A stretch of DNA of 11,030 nt from JAKEGN01 sp964465665 (GCA_964465665.1 CAYXKM010000293.1:1-11030); one strand, 5' to 3'; counted from the first letter of the stretch, positions 1 to 7,969 are shown. Made by a program: numbers and translations. Notes: generated by a model from the letters alone, not told the origin.

Positions 1-967
1 TGTTGCCGCCAGTGAACAAAAGGTTGATGCCTTCGATCGCGCTTTCGAGCCCTTGCAACTTGTGCGCGCGATACTTGAGCTTGCCTCCCATGTAATAAGC
101 GGAAAGCTTGACCATCATCGCCGGCACATTGTCCCAGTGATCGGGCATCGTGAAGCCCTGGATCGTCAGGCGTTTCCGGATGATATTCAGCCAGTTCGGG
201 CCGGGTGACGGTTTGTCGGTGTTGTAATCCGCAATCATTCCGCAAACGATGATGCGGCCGTGCGCGTTCATGCGATGAAACACGATGTGTTGCACTTTGC
301 CACCGGTGTTCTCGAAATAGATATCGACGCCGTTAGGTGTTGCTGCGGCAAGCTGTTTCGCCAGATCGTCGTGCTTGTAGTTGATGGCTTTGTCGAAACC
401 GAGTTCGTCTTCCAGCCAGCGGCATTTCTCGTCGGTACCGGCCGTGCCGACAACGCGCAACCCTTCCGCTTTGGCGATCTGCCCGACCATCGAACCGACA
501 GAACCGGCCGCACCCGAAACCACCAGTGTCTCCCCGGCTTTGGGTTTGCCGATTTCGATCAGGCCCTGGTAGGCCGTCAGTCCCGGCAGCGCCAGCACGC
601 ATAGAACAGCTTCCGCGGGAATGTCCGGCGGAAGTTTTTGCAGGCCGTCGCCCTTGCTGACTGCGTACTCTGTCCAGCCGATCATGCCGAGTACGCGCGA
701 GCCAACCGGAAAGCGGTCGTTTTTCGACTCGGCCACTTCGGCGACACCACTCGAGCGCATTACGCTACCCAGTTCGACGGGCGGGATATAACTCCCGGTG
801 TCGGCCGACATCCAGCCTCGCATGGCCGGGTCTAGCGACATGTGCGTTTGCTTCAGCAGGATCTGCCCATCTTCGAGCGGCGGCGTTTCCAGTGTCACGG
901 TCTGGAAAACGTCCGGCGTGATCTTAAGCGCCGGCCGTTTGACCAGTTTGATCGCTTTGTACTTCAT
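1..967 (-). CDS. NADP-dependent oxidoreductase, CurA-like MDR family (3' end cut by window edge)
   Basis: This is a cytosolic medium-chain dehydrogenase/reductase of the zinc-independent type related to E. coli CurA (curcumin reductase) and other NADPH-dependent enone/alkenal reductases. Such enzymes reduce the C=C bond of alpha,beta-unsaturated carbonyls. The ATG at 967-965 opens 322 codons running to the left edge. The family is usually about 335-345 residues, so only about the last 13-20 should be missing. Visible landmarks are the GroES-like N-terminal part with SLDPAMRGWM (residues 44-53), the Rossmann nucleotide-binding stretch AAGSVGSMVGQIAK (153-166), ENTGGK (219-224) typical of this branch, and a conserved PGPNWLNIIRKRLTIQGF segment (255-272). 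No structural zinc cysteine cluster is present. The gene starts 18 nt after the stop of the molybdopterin subunit gene, so it is almost certainly in the same operon. The true substrate cannot be read from the sequence. Confidence 0.93.
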   Translation of the reverse strand, partial: MKYKAIKLVKRPALKITPDVFQTVTLETPPLEDGQILLKQTHMSLDPAMRGWMSADTGSYIPPVELGSVMRSSGVAEVAESKNDRFPVGSRVLGMIGWTEYAVSKGDGLQKLPPDIPAEAVLCVLALPGLTAYQGLIEIGKPKAGETLVVSGAAGSVGSMVGQIAKAEGLRVVGTAGTDEKCRWLEDELGFDKAINYKHDDLAKQLAAATPNGVDIYFENTGGKVQHIVFHRMNAHGRIIVCGMIADYNTDKPSPGPNWLNIIRKRLTIQGFTMPDHWDNVPAMMVKLSAYYMGGKLKYRAHKLQGLESAIEGINLLFTGGN

Positions 968-985
968 GCTGTGAGCAGATCGCCT

Positions 986-3250
986 TTACAGGCGAATCGG
1001 CAGATCCCGCATGCGTTTGCCCGTTGCGGCAAAAATCGCATTACCCACAGCCGGCGGTACCGCGATCAATGGCGGCTCGCCCATGCCGACAGGAAACTCC
1101 GTGCTCGGCATGAAACGAATGTCGAGTTCCGGCACATCCGCCATCCTGAGCGGTGTGTAGGTATCGAGATTCCGGTCTTTCACCTGTCCGTCCGCGAATG
1201 CCGTGCCCTCATGCAATGCAAGGCTCAGTCCCCACAGCGTTGCACCTTCGGCCTGCGCCATTGCGCCATCCGGATGCACGACCGTGCCGCAGTCGATGGT
1301 CTGCCAGATCTTTTTCACCGTCACTTTTTTAGATGCCGCATCGACAGCCACGTGCGCAACGCACGCCGTCCAGGTCGGCATGTTGCGTTCCTGCCCGTGG
1401 CTAACGGCAACGCCCATCCCTTCCCCGGCCGGGAGTTCCTTGCCCCAGCCCGAACGCTCCGCCACATCACGCAGTGTCGCCGCGAGGCGAGCTGCGCCGC
1501 CGACGGAATTCGGCGCCGTGCCCGCGTTCTTGCCCGCCGCATCGAGCCGTGCAAGGCGAAATGCGACCGGGTCTTCGCCGGTCATCGCTGCAAGCTCGTC
1601 CATGAAACTCTCAACGCCCCAGCCGATCCATCCGGATCCGACCGCGCGCAACCATCCCGGCAGGAATGTTCTTTGCGCCAGATCGTTGTTGATGGCACGC
1701 ACGCGATGGCTCGGAAGCGTGTACCAGTGATCGGCACCGCTCACAGCAAACGGATCGAACTTCCCATTGCCGTCGACGCCATCGGCGAGAAAGCCCGGTG
1801 CCATCGCAAGCGTCGGCCAGCCCGCGGCGGCCGCATGCTCGATTCCCGTCAGCGCACCTTTGTCATCGAATGAGGCGTCAAACTTCGCAACCGATGCCGA
1901 ACGCGCACAATCGAATCGGCTGTCATCCGCCCGCTCGAACACAAGTTTTACCGGCCGGCCGAGTTCGCGAGCAGCAAGCGCTGCCGGAATCATCTGGTCG
2001 CCAAACAGGCGACGACCGAAACCACCGCCGAGGTAGTACTGGTGGATGATGATATTCGCTTCCGGCACGCCGAGCGCTTGCGCGAGGGCCGGCAAAATCA
2101 GCGACTGCCACTGGTTCCCCGCATGAATATGAAATACGCCATCGACATACTCGACCAGTGCATTCTGCGGTTCGAGCGTGAAGTGCAACGCCGTGCTCGT
2201 CGTGTATGTTGCCGTGTGTGTCTTCGCCGCAGACGCGCGCGCCGCTGCCACATCACCGTCATTCAGGACGAGCGCGCCACTGGCGGCATCGGCCACGAGC
2301 TTCGCGCCTTCAGCGAGGATTTCCGCTTCGCTCACGTTTGCGGTCGGGCCGGCTTCCCAGTCCACCTTGACTGCCTGCGCCGCTTTCATCGCACTCGGGA
2401 AACTCTCCGCAACAACGACCGCCCAGCCCTGGATGACGCCACTCGGATCATTTAGCGCCAGCGTTCGCATATAGCCAGGAATGTCTTTCGCCGCCGTGTC
2501 ATCAACCGAACGAATCGTGCTGCCATAGCGCGTCGGCGGGATCATCGGATGGGCGTACACCATGCCGGGGAGTTCGGTGTCGAGTCCGTACACTGCCATG
2601 CCGGTGGATTTTGCCGGTATGTCGAGCGCACGTGTGGCTTTGCCGATCAACTGACGCTCCGCAGCCGGCTTGATCGGCATCGCGGCGAGTTCCTCTGCGC
2701 TGAACGAACGGCTGATGTCGCCCTTTGCGACGATATCCGCAAACGAAACGCGCTTGGCGCCCGCGACGACTTCGCCTCCGGCCGCACCGCATTCGGCCGG
2801 TTCGACACCGAGCAGTTTCGCACCTGCATCGATCAGTACCGTGCGTCCCGCAGCACCCGCTTGCGACAACATCGCGAACGAGCTCCATACGGACCACGAT
2901 CCGCCGGTGACCATGTACCCCCACTTCGGGTCCGAGTCGACGTGCTTGATCGATACCGTGTCCCAGGCTGCGCCGAGTTCGTCCGCGACGATGCGCGCCA
3001 GAGCCGTGCCGACATGTTGTCCCATCTCCGCTTTGGCTATGTTGACGAGAACGTTGCCGTCGCTGCCGATTTCGAACCAGACCGTTGGTGAAAAACTCTT
3101 GCTGGCACCGCTTGCGGCGAGGTCATTTACCGCTTCTTCACGGCTGCAGCCCGGCAACACCGTGCCGAGGCTCATGACTAGTCCGGTGCCCACGGTACCG
3201 GCGAGGAAAGTGCGGCGGCTGATGGCTTGCTTGTGTTGTGGCATAACCAT
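986..3250 (-). CDS. Molybdopterin-binding subunit, isoquinoline 1-oxidoreductase beta (IorB)-type, Tat-exported
   Basis: This is the large catalytic subunit of a xanthine dehydrogenase-family molybdenum hydroxylase, most like the IorB branch, which hydroxylates N-heteroaromatics or oxidises aldehydes with water as oxygen donor. I start it at ATG 3250 (754 residues). The frame stays open to 3322, but that overlaps the preceding gene. ATG 3250 has a run of seven G on the coding strand (3264-3258) at the right distance as ribosome-binding site. ATG 3244 is a less likely alternative. A twin-arginine signal SRRTFLAG (11-18) with a hydrophobic stretch ends at LPGC, with Cys35 a possible lipid site. 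Further motifs are EPQNA (360-364), GGGFGRR (408-414, cofactor loop), LRAVGSG (534-540) and GMGEPP (722-727) with Glu725 at the place of the catalytic base. The last 20 residues contain the typical NAIFAATGKR. Length is normal for IorB. It follows the [2Fe-2S] gene by 2 nt. No cytochrome subunit or XdhC-type maturation factor lies in the window. Confidence 0.93.
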   Translation of the reverse strand: MVMPQHKQAISRRTFLAGTVGTGLVMSLGTVLPGCSREEAVNDLAASGASKSFSPTVWFEIGSDGNVLVNIAKAEMGQHVGTALARIVADELGAAWDTVSIKHVDSDPKWGYMVTGGSWSVWSSFAMLSQAGAAGRTVLIDAGAKLLGVEPAECGAAGGEVVAGAKRVSFADIVAKGDISRSFSAEELAAMPIKPAAERQLIGKATRALDIPAKSTGMAVYGLDTELPGMVYAHPMIPPTRYGSTIRSVDDTAAKDIPGYMRTLALNDPSGVIQGWAVVVAESFPSAMKAAQAVKVDWEAGPTANVSEAEILAEGAKLVADAASGALVLNDGDVAAARASAAKTHTATYTTSTALHFTLEPQNALVEYVDGVFHIHAGNQWQSLILPALAQALGVPEANIIIHQYYLGGGFGRRLFGDQMIPAALAARELGRPVKLVFERADDSRFDCARSASVAKFDASFDDKGALTGIEHAAAAGWPTLAMAPGFLADGVDGNGKFDPFAVSGADHWYTLPSHRVRAINNDLAQRTFLPGWLRAVGSGWIGWGVESFMDELAAMTGEDPVAFRLARLDAAGKNAGTAPNSVGGAARLAATLRDVAERSGWGKELPAGEGMGVAVSHGQERNMPTWTACVAHVAVDAASKKVTVKKIWQTIDCGTVVHPDGAMAQAEGATLWGLSLALHEGTAFADGQVKDRNLDTYTPLRMADVPELDIRFMPSTEFPVGMGEPPLIAVPPAVGNAIFAATGKRMRDLPIRL

Positions 3251-3252
3251 GA

Positions 3253-3711
3253 TCAAGCCCCCCCGCCGTTGGCCGCGCGCTTGATCGCCTTGCGAATGCG
3301 CGGATACGCCATGCAACGGCAAAGATTGCCGTTCATCGCTTCATTGATTTCCTGATCGCCGGGACTAGGCGTGCTGGCGAGCAGGCTGGCGGCCTGCATG
3401 ATCTGCCCCGACTGGCAGTAGCCGCACTGCGGCACCTGCTCCTCGACCCAGGCCGACTGCAAGGCCTTGCCTTCCGCTGATTCGAGACCCTCGATCGTCG
3501 TCACGGCGCGACCCTCAGCCATGGCGAGCAGCGTCACACAGGAGCGCACTGCCGTGCCGTCCACGTGCACCGTGCAGGCGCCGCATTGTGCGATGCCGCA
3601 ACCGAATTTCGTGCCTTTGAGCTTCAGTTCGTCACGAATGACCCACAAAAGCGGCGTGTCCGGCGGGCTTTCGGACGTAACGGTCTGCCCATTCAAATCG
3701 AATTGGATCAC
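3253..3711 (-). CDS. [2Fe-2S]-binding subunit of molybdenum hydroxylase (IorA/CoxS-type)
   Basis: This is the small electron-transfer subunit of a molybdenum hydroxylase, 152 residues, the normal size. The N-terminal plant-type ferredoxin domain has Cys38, Cys43, Cys46 and Cys58 (FGCGIAQCGAC). The helical second-cluster domain has Cys96, Cys99 (QCGYC), Cys131 and Cys133 (LCRC). All eight ligands are present. It passes electrons from the molybdenum site of its partner to an external acceptor. The start is GTG at 3711-3709, supported by AGGGGG about seven nt upstream. There is no signal peptide. As for other members of this family, it is expected to fold with its cofactor in the cytoplasm and leave together with the Tat-signal-bearing large subunit, which is inference. 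It is first in the three-gene operon. Its stop lies 2 nt before the start of the large subunit gene, and its last codons supply that gene's ribosome-binding site, which suggests translational coupling. Confidence 0.95.
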   Translation of the reverse strand: MIQFDLNGQTVTSESPPDTPLLWVIRDELKLKGTKFGCGIAQCGACTVHVDGTAVRSCVTLLAMAEGRAVTTIEGLESAEGKALQSAWVEEQVPQCGYCQSGQIMQAASLLASTPSPGDQEINEAMNGNLCRCMAYPRIRKAIKRAANGGGA

Positions 3712-3776
3712 GGCTAACCCCCTGTTCTTTTTCTGGTAGCTGCCGCAAGTTTATACCCATCAGGGCAGCGGCACGA
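3712..3776 (-). promoter_or_regulatory. Short intergenic region, candidate promoter for the molybdenum hydroxylase operon
   Basis: These 65 bp separate the stop of the large transglutaminase gene from the GTG start of the [2Fe-2S] subunit, both on the minus strand. On the coding strand there is a -10-like TATAAA (3755-3750) and a strong ribosome-binding site AGGGGG just before the GTG. I find no convincing -35 box at 16-18 nt, and no hairpin plus T-run that would end the upstream transcript. The operon could therefore have its own promoter or be reached partly by read-through. Confidence 0.25.
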
Positions 3777-6700
3777 CTACTGCAGGATCAGCGGCTGCTC
3801 CAAGGCATCGACCAGCTTTCGATGAAACTCGGTGAATTCGCGGTAGTCCCTGGCATCGAACCGGGAATCGTCCCCGACATAGTTGAAGCGCATCTCAAAA
3901 GCACCGGCATCCTGGCTCATTTGCCTCTGCCAGGTGCCAAACCGTGACTCGTCCCCGTCGGGCTTTTTCGACGCTATCTGCAACTGGTGTTCCGCCGGCA
4001 ACTTGAGCGAGGTCACGGAGGAAACGCGCAGCGGGAATACAAGCTCGAACGGGAAACGCCGGTCGGCGACGCGTTCGAACTCGAGATAGTAACCTTCCAT
4101 GAACCCGGGCATGTCGAAACCGCCGTCGTGGTCGATCGGCAACGTGTACTGCAACTCGATGACTAGGTCGTAGCTCGCATCGAACAGGTTGTCGACGAAG
4201 TGCCCGGTCACTTCCGCATCTGCGTAGCGGGTCGCAACCCAGCGTTGCAACGACGACTGCAAGTCCGACGCCTCGATGTCACGGAGCTGCCCGCGCAACT
4301 CGGCTGCCTGGTACCCGGAGTAGCGGCCCGTCTCCGTGACAGCGATGTGGCCGGTCGCCGTCGTCTCCACAGTGCGTTCGATACTCAGGCCGACAAGATC
4401 AGAAGCGTAGTCCGGTATTTTCATGAGAGCCGGTTCGGCATCCAGCACCAGCGCAAAATTCCCGGCCATCGAGCGCGGCGGCAACTGCCCGAGCCGCAGG
4501 TCCTTGTCGGTCGGATCAATGTAAAGACGTCCGTTTTCGGTCTCGACCGCGACGATCATGTGGTCGAACTGATCGACATCCGGCAGCTCCGCCAGCACCT
4601 GTCCGTACAGGTTGACCAGAGCAAGTGACGCCGGGATGCCGACCGACTCGAGCATGGAGTAGAGAAGCACCGCGTGGTCTTTGCAATCGCCGTAACGATC
4701 GCGCATGGTTTCTCTCGCGGCCTTCGGAATGTACGCGCGCCGGCCGAACTCGATGGCTACATAATGAATCTCGTTCTGCACGTGTGCGCTCAGTATCTCG
4801 ATTCTTCGTTGCGCGTCGTCGATGCCTTCGACCAGTTTGCGTGCGCGATCCGCAATGTGCGTGACGTCCAGCCTGTCCGCAATCTGCGCGAGGTACGCAG
4901 CGCCGGCTTCGTGCCAGTCTTTGCTCACGGTGCCGAAGTAAACCCATGGCAGAATCTGGTCGAAGTTCGGCTGCAGCGGTTCCCAGCGATATGGCGCCGG
5001 ATTCTCGATTTCCCATACGAGCGCAGACCCGCTTTCGCGGGGCTTGGCTACACCCTTGCTCTGGAATTGCAGTGGCATCAGGTCGCCGCTGACAAAAGCT
5101 GCGCTGTAGCCGATCGGCCGGTCGCTTGACAGGTACACGACCTCGAGCGGAAACGTGCCCTTGTCGACAGACACGGTCTTCGTGACGATGGCCTCGATCA
5201 GCACGCCTGGGGCAAGACTCGGAACAGGAATGTGCACAGTCCTGTCCGTGCTCGCTTCGAAACTGTCGTCATTGTTGGTTATGTAGTAGGAATTCGGATC
5301 ACCTTGGGCAATTTGCTCGCCATCCGCGTTGCGAACGATCACGCTGTTGACGTAGAGGTGCTCGAATGCCGGATCGAAGTCGAACTCCAGCGTGCTGAAC
5401 TGCTTGATGCCATTACCGTCCTGTATGCGGATTTTCCGGTACTGCGTATTCGAGATAATTTCGCCTTGATCGAAATGAAACCCGGAAATTCGGGTTGTGT
5501 AGATCGCACCGAAGCCCTCAACCGCGGTCCTGCTGTCGTTTTCATCGAAAACCCTTTGCAGGTCCTCCGGCAACGGCACCAGGTCGATCGGCGTACTGAT
5601 GCTGGCGTTGTCGCCTTCGCCGAGCATCGTATCGATCGCAGCGAGGTACTCTTTTACATTGGCATTCGTCGGCGAGTAGCTTTGCGCTTTGTCGAAGGAT
5701 TCCCGGGCTTTCTGGTACCAGCGGAGCTGGTACTCGGCATCGCCCTTGTAATAGTAACTCTGCAACGACGCATAACCGTTCGCGATCAGGAGATCGGCAA
5801 GCCTCAACACCTCGGCCGGATTATCCATTTCATAGAGGATGCCGATGCGTTCGTAAACCAGGTCGGCATTGAATGGACGACCCTTCGCCATCTCGTCAAG
5901 GATCGCAAGCGCTTCGTCGTGCCGGCCGCGCCGGCCCAAGAGTTGCGCCTTGAGTAACTGTGTCGCTTCCGTCGCACCACCGGCCGTGTATCCGGCGAAG
6001 ACGCGGTCGAGTTCCTCCCACTGGTCCGCGTCAGCGAGCAGTGACAGGTAGACAGCCAGATCGTCGTCGTCCCGGTACCCGCCGGCGAACAGTCCGCTGT
6101 AGATTCCGATCGCTTTGTCCGCGTCGTCAGTCTGGTAAGCGAGCCAGGCATCCCAGCTTCTCACCACACGATTGTCGGCGAATGACTGCAGGCGCGGTGC
6201 AAGCCACCCCACCGCTTCGCGAAAGGCATCGAGCTCGACAAGGGCACGGAGCGAATTGACCACATAGGTCTCGTCCGCAGGTTGCAGATCTGCAGCCTGC
6301 GAGAAATAGCGAAAGGCGTCGCGGTACGTGCGTGCTTCGAAGTAATGCAGGCCGAGGGCGTTCAGCAGGTAGGCATTGCTGCGGCGTTCCGCGGCATCCG
6401 TGTAGTAGTTGTTCAACGCCATCGGGTTCTTGCCGATTTCGAAGTCGCCCCACAGACCTTCCAGCACCTTGGCGGCACGCTTGTCACGGACCGGCCCCCA
6501 GGCAGCCAGCGTGTAGGCGCATTGGTCGTTCGCCACGACCCACAGGAAGTAGTCGTAGTCCTCGTCGCCGTTGCTTTCGCGACCAAGGAACAATCGGCCG
6601 GTAACACCGGTCCTATCGATCGGACGTTCTTCGCGGATGAAATCGCTGGGATAGGTTTCGCCGAACTGCTGCATCATCACTTCGTAAATCGCCGCTTCCG

Positions 6701-7472
6701 CGGGCTTCGGACCATTCCAGCAAACCGGAAGGACAACCGCGCCGTAGCCTTTGGAGGAAAGCGCTCCGAGATCAGCCGCTTCGTAATCATCGGCAAGATC
6801 TGCCCAGCTGAACCATCCCTTGTCACTGGCGCGAAATCGGTAGGCGAATGTTTTGGAGAAGTATTCGTCGACCGGCCGCAACGGCCTGGCAACCGGCTGT
6901 ACCGCATTTTGCTCAATCAGCGAGAAGCCGGCGATGAACTCATTGGCCTGTTCAATGACTATGGCTTCCCCAACCTTCGTGCCAAAAGTCAGAATCTGGT
7001 ATGCGCGCGTCCGATCGACCAGTGTCGAAACAACGTAGACGATGGGCTCGGATTTTGTCGTGCCAAACAAAGCAACCTGGTGCATTGCATAGTCACGTTC
7101 GGTCCGCGGACCGATGTCCCGCGAGTCGTTGAGTACGACCTCGTCGCTGCCGGACAATCGGTTGGTCATCGCTGTGCGCACGAGCTCGGCATACTGTTCG
7201 GCGGTAAAAGCGACGCCGACGTCCTCGACGATAACCACCGAAATGACTTGCGGACTGAAGCGCACGGCGGCAAAACTGGCTTCGGGGACCTGTTTAGTGA
7301 AATTGATGAACGTATAGGGGATGTCCTCGAGGTCGAGCCGGAAGTTAAGCGCGGAGTGCTCGTACACGCCCACCTGTTTGCCGGCATTGCGCGAATAGTC
7401 GCTCGGCTCACCGGCTGCGGCCGATGCGACGACCGACATCAGCGCAAGTGCCAGAATGATAAGTAAATTCAT
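3777..7472 (-). CDS. Large secreted TPR / DUF3857 / transglutaminase-like protein
   Basis: This protein of 1231 residues is expected in the periplasm or on the cell surface. A hydrophobic signal occupies residues 1-20 (cleavage near ASA or AAA before GEPSD) but has no positive charge before it. ATG 7472 is nevertheless the first possible start, because an in-frame TAG lies at 7487-7485. Residues 30-195 and 205-345 look like two related alpha/beta modules, perhaps PsbP-like (inference from pattern only). Residues 360-620 form helical TPR-like repeats. Residues 630-850 match DUF3857. The transglutaminase core follows, with Cys930 in YGDCKDH, His971 in FDHMIV and Asp986 in YIDPTD, an intact triad. 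The C-terminal 200 residues are beta-rich, as in DUF3858-type tails. Such proteins are common in Bacteroidetes and Gammaproteobacteria, but the reaction (protease, cross-linking or amidase) is not established. No usual ribosome-binding site is evident. It ends 65 bp before the molybdenum hydroxylase operon. Confidence 0.92.
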   Translation of the reverse strand: MNLLIILALALMSVVASAAAGEPSDYSRNAGKQVGVYEHSALNFRLDLEDIPYTFINFTKQVPEASFAAVRFSPQVISVVIVEDVGVAFTAEQYAELVRTAMTNRLSGSDEVVLNDSRDIGPRTERDYAMHQVALFGTTKSEPIVYVVSTLVDRTRAYQILTFGTKVGEAIVIEQANEFIAGFSLIEQNAVQPVARPLRPVDEYFSKTFAYRFRASDKGWFSWADLADDYEAADLGALSSKGYGAVVLPVCWNGPKPAEAAIYEVMMQQFGETYPSDFIREERPIDRTGVTGRLFLGRESNGDEDYDYFLWVVANDQCAYTLAAWGPVRDKRAAKVLEGLWGDFEIGKNPMALNNYYTDAAERRSNAYLLNALGLHYFEARTYRDAFRYFSQAADLQPADETYVVNSLRALVELDAFREAVGWLAPRLQSFADNRVVRSWDAWLAYQTDDADKAIGIYSGLFAGGYRDDDDLAVYLSLLADADQWEELDRVFAGYTAGGATEATQLLKAQLLGRRGRHDEALAILDEMAKGRPFNADLVYERIGILYEMDNPAEVLRLADLLIANGYASLQSYYYKGDAEYQLRWYQKARESFDKAQSYSPTNANVKEYLAAIDTMLGEGDNASISTPIDLVPLPEDLQRVFDENDSRTAVEGFGAIYTTRISGFHFDQGEIISNTQYRKIRIQDGNGIKQFSTLEFDFDPAFEHLYVNSVIVRNADGEQIAQGDPNSYYITNNDDSFEASTDRTVHIPVPSLAPGVLIEAIVTKTVSVDKGTFPLEVVYLSSDRPIGYSAAFVSGDLMPLQFQSKGVAKPRESGSALVWEIENPAPYRWEPLQPNFDQILPWVYFGTVSKDWHEAGAAYLAQIADRLDVTHIADRARKLVEGIDDAQRRIEILSAHVQNEIHYVAIEFGRRAYIPKAARETMRDRYGDCKDHAVLLYSMLESVGIPASLALVNLYGQVLAELPDVDQFDHMIVAVETENGRLYIDPTDKDLRLGQLPPRSMAGNFALVLDAEPALMKIPDYASDLVGLSIERTVETTATGHIAVTETGRYSGYQAAELRGQLRDIEASDLQSSLQRWVATRYADAEVTGHFVDNLFDASYDLVIELQYTLPIDHDGGFDMPGFMEGYYLEFERVADRRFPFELVFPLRVSSVTSLKLPAEHQLQIASKKPDGDESRFGTWQRQMSQDAGAFEMRFNYVGDDSRFDARDYREFTEFHRKLVDALEQPLILQ

Positions 7473-7720
7473 AAGCGAGCAATTCTAACTCGGACCAGGC
7501 ATGCGTGTGTGCGCCAGGTATCACTATCGGCGCGCCACGATCGGAATTTCGCGCCTCCGACAGCTCTGTTCCGGTTTTCCTACTCCGTTCAGGACATCAG
7601 GCTTGTTCGAAAACGATCTAAACAAAACCCCTATTCGAAGCATCTATCCGGAAACCACTGCAAAGGCCAAGACGTTTCGTCTGCTGCACACCGTGACGAC
7701 TGGCATTAGTGGAGAAGACA
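7473..7720. other. Divergent intergenic region (248 bp)
   Basis: This gap lies between the divergent start codons of the large transglutaminase protein (minus) and the small lipoprotein (plus), so it must hold promoters for both unless transcription enters from outside. I find no pair of -35 and -10 boxes close to consensus on either strand. TGATAC on the minus strand (7524-7519) is the best -10-like hexamer for the large gene, but its upstream partner is poor. A TTCGAA palindrome (7607-7612) lies in an A/T-richer patch. Short reading frames here lack initiation signals and coding character, and I reject them as genes. Confidence 0.4.
7711..7717 (+). promoter_or_regulatory. Ribosome-binding site deciding the lipoprotein start
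   Basis: GGAGAAG lies just before ATG 7721. An in-frame GTG at 7709 overlaps this site and would add four residues (MEKT) in front of the lipoprotein signal, so ATG 7721 is the better start. Confidence 0.7.
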
Positions 7721-7969
7721 ATGAAAGCAGGCATTTTGCTCGCGAGTATCGTGCTGATGACCGCTTGTGCAGCTCCCTCCGAAAAACAACGCGAGGCGCG
7801 CGAATATCGCGAGGTTGAGCGGCAGGCGAAGTTTTTGGAGGTCCGCCAGCGCTGTCGGGAAAGTGGCGGGGTCCTGGTCGTACAAGGACTCGGAGGACGC
7901 GTGGGCAAGAGCAGCGTACCCAGCAGTGGCGACCAGGTCCGTTGCCAGAGAACGATTGCCTGGCTCTAG
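7721..7969 (+). CDS. Small putative lipoprotein of unknown function (82 aa)
   Basis: I do not recognise a named family. The 82-residue product begins with Lys, a hydrophobic stretch and MTAC, a plausible lipobox with Cys16 as the lipidated residue, followed by Ala-Ala-Pro-Ser. The lack of Asp at position +2 would favour the outer membrane. The mature part has a strongly charged, probably helical stretch (residues 19-46, many Glu and Arg). A Gly/Val-rich segment and two further cysteines follow (Cys45 in QRCRESGG and Cys75 in QVRCQRT), which could form a disulfide in the periplasm. ATG 7721 is chosen over GTG 7709 because of GGAGAAG at 7711-7717. The gene stands alone: the neighbour to the left is divergent and the amidohydrolase to the right is convergent, 90 bp away. 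The sequence ends IAWL. The signal and good ribosome-binding site make it a likely real gene. Confidence 0.75.
   Translation: MKAGILLASIVLMTACAAPSEKQREAREYREVERQAKFLEVRQRCRESGGVLVVQGLGGRVGKSSVPSSGDQVRCQRTIAWL

Noticed and set aside
842..1873. Long plus-strand open frame of 343 codons
   Set aside because: It lies wholly antisense to the molybdopterin subunit and CurA-like genes, has an Arg/His-rich composition with no recognisable domain, and is a shadow of their G+C-rich third positions.
3253..3270. G7 tract at the end of the [2Fe-2S] subunit gene as a -1 frameshift site giving a fusion with the molybdopterin subunit
   Set aside because: The frame would indeed continue into the downstream gene, but a fusion would bury the Tat signal in the middle of the protein, and the heptamer does not fit a good slippery site. 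The tract is better explained as the ribosome-binding site for ATG 3250.
3251..3322. Upstream extension of the molybdopterin subunit to 778 residues
   Set aside because: The added 24 residues would overlap the end of the [2Fe-2S] gene and push the Tat motif away from the N terminus.
6282..7466. Plus-strand open frame of 394 codons
   Set aside because: It is antisense to the well supported transglutaminase-like gene. No family motif is seen in it, and its composition mirrors the opposite strand.
7501..7818. Plus-strand frames of 105 and 66 codons (7501-7818 and 7509-7709) in the intergenic region
   Set aside because: There is no ribosome-binding site or recognisable motif, and the longer one overlaps the lipoprotein gene in another frame.
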